From assembly GCA_900552015.1 (NCBI GenBank), contig URXY01000035.1, positions 1-20,771 of the forward strand: DNA of 20,771 bases, written 5' to 3'. How positions within the stretch are numbered: the stretch's first letter is position 1; each line of letters opens with the position of its first letter. The notes under the pieces were generated by a model, which searched no databases, was not told the DNA's origin, and saw only the letters and a program-made list of their open reading frames with translations. This document shows, one piece after another, positions 16,262-20,771 of the stretch. This DNA comes from an uncultured Eubacteriales bacterium. Its GTDB lineage: Bacteria; Bacillota; Clostridia; Oscillospirales; Oscillospiraceae. The position numbers and the translations under genes are program-made.

Positions 16262-17647
16262 TTATTTCTCTTCTTTCAGCAGTTTTTCGCCGGCCTTGAA
16301 AATGTCGCCCGCGCCGACGGTCAGGATGAGGTCGCCCGGGCAGGCGATGCGCGCGAGCGCGGCGGTCACCTTGTCGAGCGTGGGGCAGTAGACGGAGCCG
16401 GGGATCTCGCGGCAGAGGTCCATCGAGGAAATACCGATGGTGTTCTGCTCGCGCGCGGCGTAGATCTCCGCCAGCACGACCACGTCGGGCACGCGCAGTT
16501 CCTTGACAAAGTCGTCGAACAGCGCCTTTGTGCGCGTATAGGTGTGCGGCTGGAAGGCGCAGATGATGCGCTTGTAGGGCAGCGTCTTCGCCATTTCGAG
16601 CAACGCGTGCAGCTCGCCGGGGTGGTGGGCATAGTCATCGTAGACGTCCGCGCCGTGATAGCTGCCCTTGTACTCAAAGCGGCGGCCCGCGCCAGTGAAC
16701 GTTGCAAGGCCGAGACCGACGGCCTCGCCGCTGACGCCGAGAAGATATGCGGCGCTCGCCGCGGCCAGTGCGTTCATCACGTTGTGCTTGCCGCCCACGC
16801 GCAGGGAAACATGAGCGTAGTAACTGCCGCGGATATAGATGTCAAAGCTCGGAAGCCCGTCCGTCCAGACGACGTTTTCCGCGCGGCACTGCGCGGCGGG
16901 ATCGTCATAACTGAACCAGAAAATGGGTTGGGAGATGCCCTTGAGCGCATCGCGCGCGCCCTGATCGTCCATATTGGCGACAACATGTCCGCCGATGGGG
17001 ACGAGCTCTGCAAAGCGGCGGAACGAGTGCTCCACATCCGCTAAGTCCTTGAAGAAGTCGAGATGGTCGGCTTCCACGTTCAAAATGACCGCGACGGTGG
17101 GGAAGAAGCTCAAAAACGAGTTGCAGTATTCGCAGCTCTCGGCGATGATCGTGTCGCCCTTGCCGACGCGATAGCCGGAATGGAGAAGCTGAAGCGTGCC
17201 GCCGATCATGACAGTCGGGTCCTTCTGCGCCGCCATGAAGATATGCGTCGCCATACTGGTCGTCGTGGTCTTGCCGTGCGTGCCGGAGATGCACAGGGCG
17301 TTTTTGTAGCCCTTCATGATCGCGCCCCAAGCCTGCGCGCGCTCGAAAACGGGGATGCCGCGCGTCACCGCGCCGGAGATCTCGGGGTTGTCGTCGTGGA
17401 TGGCGGCGGTGCGGATGACAAAGTCGCACTCGCCAAGGTTGTCCGCCGCGTGGCCGATGGCCACGGGGATGCCGAGCGAGCGCAGATGCTCGACGGACGG
17501 GCCATCGTTCATGTCGCTGCCCTGGACCTTGAGGCCCATGCCGTGCAGCACCTCTGCCAGCGGGCTCATCGAAACGCCGCCGATACCGGCCAGATGCGCG
17601 CACTTGCCGGGGACGAGATAGGAGAAAATATCCTTCTGATTAGTCAT
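16262..17647 (-). CDS. murC: UDP-N-acetylmuramate--L-alanine ligase
   Basis: A 461-residue Mur ligase that adds L-alanine to UDP-MurNAc with ATP in the cytoplasm, the first step of the peptidoglycan stem peptide. The N-terminal Rossmann domain has HLAGIGGVSMSPLA, VQGSDMND and VIRTAAI. The central ATPase domain has the P-loop SGTHGKTTTTSM (residues about 121-132), AESCEYCNSFL and NVEADHLDFF. The C-terminal domain has YDDYAHHPGELHALLE and FQPHTYTRTKAL. The ATG at 17647 has AAAGGA about 9 bases upstream; the frame extends further but without family similarity. It leads the operon with the editing protein and diverges from cca, sharing a -10 region. Confidence 0.97.
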   Translation of the reverse strand: MTNQKDIFSYLVPGKCAHLAGIGGVSMSPLAEVLHGMGLKVQGSDMNDGPSVEHLRSLGIPVAIGHAADNLGECDFVIRTAAIHDDNPEISGAVTRGIPVFERAQAWGAIMKGYKNALCISGTHGKTTTTSMATHIFMAAQKDPTVMIGGTLQLLHSGYRVGKGDTIIAESCEYCNSFLSFFPTVAVILNVEADHLDFFKDLADVEHSFRRFAELVPIGGHVVANMDDQGARDALKGISQPIFWFSYDDPAAQCRAENVVWTDGLPSFDIYIRGSYYAHVSLRVGGKHNVMNALAAASAAYLLGVSGEAVGLGLATFTGAGRRFEYKGSYHGADVYDDYAHHPGELHALLEMAKTLPYKRIICAFQPHTYTRTKALFDDFVKELRVPDVVVLAEIYAAREQNTIGISSMDLCREIPGSVYCPTLDKVTAALARIACPGDLILTVGAGDIFKAGEKLLKEEK

Positions 17648-17683
17648 TGTATCAAATCCTTTCCTTGTGCGGAGCACAGGAGA

Positions 17684-17712
17684 TTTACTTTTTACGGATT
17701 TTCTATTATAAT
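17684..17712 (+). promoter_or_regulatory. Sigma-A promoter for cca
   Basis: A perfect -10 TATAAT (17707-17712) is preceded by a weaker -35 TTTACT (17684-17689) with a 17-base spacer. The start of cca is 53 bases downstream of the -10. The -10 overlaps the opposite-strand -10 of murC. Confidence 0.5.
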
Positions 17713-17733
17713 ATACGTTTGATTGGAGTGCAA
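17705..17733 (-). promoter_or_regulatory. Sigma-A promoter for murC
   Basis: On the minus strand a -35 TTGCAC (17728-17733) and a perfect -10 TATAAT (17705-17710) have a 17-base spacer. The murC start is about 57 bases downstream. The octamer ATTATAAT (17705-17712) therefore supplies a -10 to both strands. Confidence 0.6.
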
Positions 17734-17764
17734 TCCTAAAAACACGATTTTTGCGGAGGAACCG

Positions 17765-19117
17765 ATGCGCCTTTTGCCGAAAGAAGTCGATACCGTCATT
17801 GTTGCGCTGCAAAGCGCGGGCTATTCACCGTACTTAGTTGGCGGCTGTGTGCGCGAGATGTTGCGCGGCAAAGCGCCGAGCGATTACGACATGACGTCCG
17901 ACGCTCCGCCGCAGGAGGTGCTGCGTCTCTTCGGCGAGCGTGCGCATCCGACGGGCTTGCAGCACGGCACGGTGACGGTCGTGAGCGGGGGACTGCCCAT
18001 CGAGCTCACGACCATGCGCCGCGACGGCGCGTACAAAGATAGCCGCCACCCCGATTCCGTGACCTTCGGCACGAGCATCGAAGAAGACCTTGCCCGCCGC
18101 GACTTTACGGTCAACGCCATCGCGCTGTCGCCAAACGGTACGCTCGTCGACCCATACGGCGGGCAGAAGGACTTGAACGCGAAAATTCTTCGCTGCGTCG
18201 GCGAGCCGAAGCGGCGATTTGAAGAGGACGCGCTGCGGATTCTGCGCCTTGTGCGCTTTTGTTCGGTGCTCGGCTTTTCCGCAGAAGATGAGACCGCCCG
18301 CGCCGCGCGCGAAGCGCGAGGGTCACTTGCCCACATCGCGCATGAGCGCGTGTACGCCGAGATGAACAAGCTCCTGCTTGGCGAGAACGTGGGGGAGACG
18401 CTTTTGGCCTTTCCTGATATTTTAGGCGTGCCGATCCCGGAAATTTTACCCTGCGTCGGCTTTGACCAGTGCAACTACCACCATTGTTTCGACGTCTGGG
18501 GACACACGGCGCGCGCTGTCGCCGCCGTGCCGCCAAAGCGAGAGCTTCGCTGGACGATGCTCTTTCATGACCTCGGCAAGCCCCGCTGCATGACCGTCGA
18601 TGGGGACGGCGTTGGACACTTTTACGGTCACACAGACATTTCCGCACAGATGGCGGAGGACATCATGGCGCGGCTCCACTTTGAAAAGGCACTGCGCGAC
18701 AGCGTTCGTGCGCAGCTCGAATGCTTCGACGATATGTTTCCGCCCGAGCGCGCGGCCATACACCGCGAGATGGCAAAGCGCGGCAGGGAGGTGACGGCAG
18801 ATCTGCTGCTCACCAAGCGGGCGGACAATGCCGCCAAAGCCCCGGATGGCTTGGCGCGTGCGCAGGCGCCTTGGCTCGCGGCACAGAAGGTCTATGACGA
18901 GTTGATTGCTGAAAACGCCTGCTGTTCGATCCACGAGTTGGGCATCAACGGGAAAGACCTCGCCGTCCTCGGCTATCGCGGGCGTGAGATCGGCGCGGTG
19001 CTTGCACGGCTTCTGGATGAGGTCGCAGCGGAAAAACTCGAAAACACGCGTGAAGCGCTTTTGAAGCGCGCACAGCGCCTATGGCGCAGCGGCTTTGCGC
19101 GGCATACCATAAAATAA
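17765..19117 (+). CDS. cca: CCA tRNA nucleotidyltransferase (class II, with HD domain)
   Basis: A 450-residue enzyme that builds or repairs the 3' CCA end of tRNA. The nucleotidyltransferase head has YLVGGCVREMLRG (about 23-35) and the catalytic acidic pair in SDYDMTSDAPP (Asp40, Asp42). Further motifs are RRDFTVNAIALSP, LVDPYGGQKDL and the nucleotide-selecting RRFEEDALRILRLVRF. A C-terminal HD phosphohydrolase-like domain is present (FHDLGKPRC near residue 270), followed by a helical tail. GGAGGA lies 5-10 bases before the ATG at 17765. The HD-type architecture is common in Firmicutes; a separate A-adding/CC-adding split is not indicated. The gene is divergent from murC, and a plus-strand hydrolase gene follows 31 bases later, so the two may be cotranscribed. 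Confidence 0.95.
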   Translation: MRLLPKEVDTVIVALQSAGYSPYLVGGCVREMLRGKAPSDYDMTSDAPPQEVLRLFGERAHPTGLQHGTVTVVSGGLPIELTTMRRDGAYKDSRHPDSVTFGTSIEEDLARRDFTVNAIALSPNGTLVDPYGGQKDLNAKILRCVGEPKRRFEEDALRILRLVRFCSVLGFSAEDETARAAREARGSLAHIAHERVYAEMNKLLLGENVGETLLAFPDILGVPIPEILPCVGFDQCNYHHCFDVWGHTARAVAAVPPKRELRWTMLFHDLGKPRCMTVDGDGVGHFYGHTDISAQMAEDIMARLHFEKALRDSVRAQLECFDDMFPPERAAIHREMAKRGREVTADLLLTKRADNAAKAPDGLARAQAPWLAAQKVYDELIAENACCSIHELGINGKDLAVLGYRGREIGAVLARLLDEVAAEKLENTREALLKRAQRLWRSGFARHTIK

Positions 19118-19148
19118 AAGAATGAACAAGTTGACCCGGAGGTAACAA

Positions 19149-20333
19149 ATGGCAAATCTGATGGATTATCTGGACTGGCGCGGCGACCTGACGCTCGAGA
19201 TATCACCGTTCAACGAGGTGGATGCGCTCATTTTGGCGGAGCTGAGCTTTGTCGACTTTGACGGCATCGTGCCGCCGCCCGAGCTTGGGCGCGGCCTGCC
19301 GCTCTGCGAGGCGGCGGAGGCGTTCTTCGCTCGCCACGGCGGAAAGGACGTCCCCATGGGCGTTTTAGTGCCGGACACCATTTCCAAGATGCTGCGAAAG
19401 CTGATGGTGAGCCCGCGCTTTCGCAATATGACCCTGAACGGCTACACGGACCTGCTCGATGACGCCATCGAGCAGCAGTTCGCGGCGCTCACGATCGACC
19501 TTGGCAACGGCAGCATTTATATCTCGTTCCGCGGCACGGACGATACCATCGTCGGCTGGAAGGAGGACCTCAACATGGGATTTTTAGAGGAAATTCCTTC
19601 GCAGAAGCAGGCAGTCGAATATGTCGCGCGCATCGCGCGGCAGTATGGCGATAGGACCATCCGCATCGGCGGCCATTCCAAGGGCGGCAACCTCGCCGTT
19701 TACAGCGCGGCGAAGAGCATCGGTGAGATCCAGGAGCGCATCGTCGCTATCCACAATAACGACGGCCCCGGCTTTGCCTGGGACATCAGCGAAACGCCCG
19801 GCCACAAGCGCATCGCGAGCCGTATCCATACCATCCTGCCACAGACGTCCGTCGTCGGGATGCTCATGGAGCATGAAAAACGCTATCAGGTCGTCTACTC
19901 GACCTACGACGGCCTTTATCAGCACGACGGCTTTTCCTGGGAGGTCAAGGGAACGCAGTTCGTCCATCTTGACGATTTCTCCCGCGAGGGCAAGCTCGTC
20001 GATGAAACGCTCTCGTCCTGGGCCGATTCACTCAACACCCAGCAGCGCGAGGCGCTGGCCGAAGCGCTCTACAGCGTCTTCACCGCGACAGGTGCGAAGA
20101 CGCTCAGCGAGCTCACCGAGGAAAAGCTCAAAAGCGCCGCAGCGATGCTCAAGACCTATAAAAACCTCGACCGCGAGAGCCGACGCATGGTGAGTGACGC
20201 GTTCAAGCTGTTTTTCCGCCTCGGCACAAAGAATCTCGTCCTTGATACGCAGGAGGAAGGAAGCCGCGAGATCGAAAATATTCGAAAAAAGATCTCGGAA
20301 CAATACCAGAAATTGGTGGAGCGCAAGAAGTAA
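19149..20333 (+). CDS. Mbeg1-like (DUF2974) alpha/beta hydrolase family protein
   Basis: A 394-residue protein of the DUF2974/Mbeg1-like group within the alpha/beta hydrolases. The N-terminal block MANLMDYLDWRGDL and LSFVDFDGIVP is typical of the group. The oxyanion-hole region is IYISFRGTDDTIVGWKEDLN (about 123-142), and the nucleophile elbow is GGHSKGGNLA with Ser177. A lipase-type fold continues to about residue 270. The remaining C-terminal third is helical and charged, rich in Lys/Glu, and may mediate binding. No signal peptide or membrane segment is seen, so it should be cytoplasmic. Its substrate is unknown; related proteins are common in gut Clostridia. GGAGGT lies just before the ATG, and the gene is 31 bases after cca. 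Confidence 0.88.
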   Translation: MANLMDYLDWRGDLTLEISPFNEVDALILAELSFVDFDGIVPPPELGRGLPLCEAAEAFFARHGGKDVPMGVLVPDTISKMLRKLMVSPRFRNMTLNGYTDLLDDAIEQQFAALTIDLGNGSIYISFRGTDDTIVGWKEDLNMGFLEEIPSQKQAVEYVARIARQYGDRTIRIGGHSKGGNLAVYSAAKSIGEIQERIVAIHNNDGPGFAWDISETPGHKRIASRIHTILPQTSVVGMLMEHEKRYQVVYSTYDGLYQHDGFSWEVKGTQFVHLDDFSREGKLVDETLSSWADSLNTQQREALAEALYSVFTATGAKTLSELTEEKLKSAAAMLKTYKNLDRESRRMVSDAFKLFFRLGTKNLVLDTQEEGSREIENIRKKISEQYQKLVERKK

Positions 20334-20393
20334 ATACAACATTCCCGCTGCGCGGGGAGCGTGTTTCCCCTGCACTCCGCAGGGGAACGGGAC

Positions 20394-20433
20394 AAAGGGG
20401 TCATTCTCTTTCGCAAAAGAGAATGGCCCCTTT
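20394..20433. repeat. Long stem-loop, probably part of an intergenic repeat
   Basis: An 18-bp stem with one G-U pair (20394-20411 with 20416-20433) has the tetraloop CGCA and lies 60 bases past the hydrolase stop codon. The T run is only three bases, so it is a poor intrinsic terminator, although it may act as one on either strand. A second, smaller hairpin (CCCCTGC...GCAGGGG, 20367-20385) lies just before it. The following GAACCCCAAG (20435-20444) is the reverse complement of the first ten bases of the window, consistent with a dispersed repeat at both ends (inference). Confidence 0.45.
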
Positions 20434-20771
20434 GGAACCCCAAGAGAAAGGCTTTGCATTGGCAGATTGGCACTTGAAGAGCTGCGCGGCCTGCGGAATC
20501 AGGTGCCTGCTGGGTGTTGTATCTAAACGACTTGGTTTGCTTCTATCTTCGCTGTCGCTTTGCCTGCGATTCGGTAGCCTTACGCAATTTCCGCCTACTT
20601 TGGACTTGTACAGATTTGCTATTGCCTGCCGAGGCGGCTTTGCTGGCGCTCGCCGCAGTACGCACTACCAAGACGATATGCATTGTCAGATGATTAGGCT
20701 GCACCAAAACAAGATGAGCAGAGCGGCAGCGGATGATGCTCTCAATCCAGATACCGCTGTAAAAACGCCTC
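20423..20771 (+). other. Intergenic region with a frame open to the window edge; no supported gene
   Basis: From an ATG at 20423 a frame stays open for 116 codons to the end of the window, beginning MAPLEPQEKGFALADWHLKS. It starts inside the 3' arm of the hairpin, has no good ribosome binding site, and its product (rich in Leu, Arg and Ser, with CAACGIRC) matches no family I recognise. Base composition here is less GC-rich than in the neighbouring genes. I see no tRNA, insertion-sequence end or other gene on either strand. It is either a repeat-borne spurious frame or the start of a gene cut by the window edge. Confidence 0.2.

Noticed and set aside
20394..20433. Strong intrinsic terminator for the hydrolase gene
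   Set aside because: The stem is long, but only three T follow on either strand, so I list it as a repeat-type hairpin rather than a certain terminator.

Overview
The window looks like a chromosomal segment of a GC-rich gut-type member of the Clostridia, most likely Oscillospirales. The evidence is GC-ending codons in nearly every gene, a dnaG-rpoD pair of Firmicutes type, a clostridial YbaK/ProX-like editing protein, and a MurC/CCA/dnaG core mixed with anaerobe-specific radical or low-potential iron-sulfur enzymology. This placement is inferred from protein character; no 16S or other phylogenetic marker search was possible. I see no tRNA, rRNA, CRISPR array, insertion sequence or phage gene.

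Left part (1-2613): a minus-strand sodium:amino-acid symporter of the SNF family is divergent from a LysR-type regulator. The two promoters overlap in the intergenic space, so the regulator probably controls the symporter and itself.

Middle (2614-11596): an eight-gene plus-strand cluster. It begins with an AT-rich regulatory region carrying repeated operator-like motifs and a good sigma-A promoter. Next come a BadF/HgdC-type ATPase activator (YjiL-like) and its partner, a single-subunit HgdB-like protein of the YjiM/double-cubane cluster (DCCP) family. They are followed by a MalY/PatB-type PLP C-S lyase or aminotransferase and a complete dipeptide/oligopeptide ABC importer in the order A-B-C-D-F. 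Tight spacing and ATGA overlaps make the importer one transcription unit, and the upstream enzymes are co-oriented with short gaps. The combination suggests import of a peptide or cysteine conjugate, cleavage of a C-S bond and an ATP-gated low-potential reduction. This is the most interesting content of the window.

Core block (11597-19117): a bidirectional terminator separates the importer from the minus-strand dnaG-rpoD operon, whose genes overlap by 19 nt. A short Sfp-type phosphopantetheinyl transferase with a full-consensus promoter diverges from dnaG. It ends at a second bidirectional terminator facing a minus-strand murC-ybaK/proX-like operon. murC and cca diverge from a shared, nearly symmetrical -10 element.

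Right end (19118-20771): cca is followed by a Mbeg1-like (DUF2974) alpha/beta hydrolase. The last 438 bases hold a strong 18-bp hairpin in what looks like an intergenic repeat, plus a frame that stays open to the window edge but has no convincing coding evidence.
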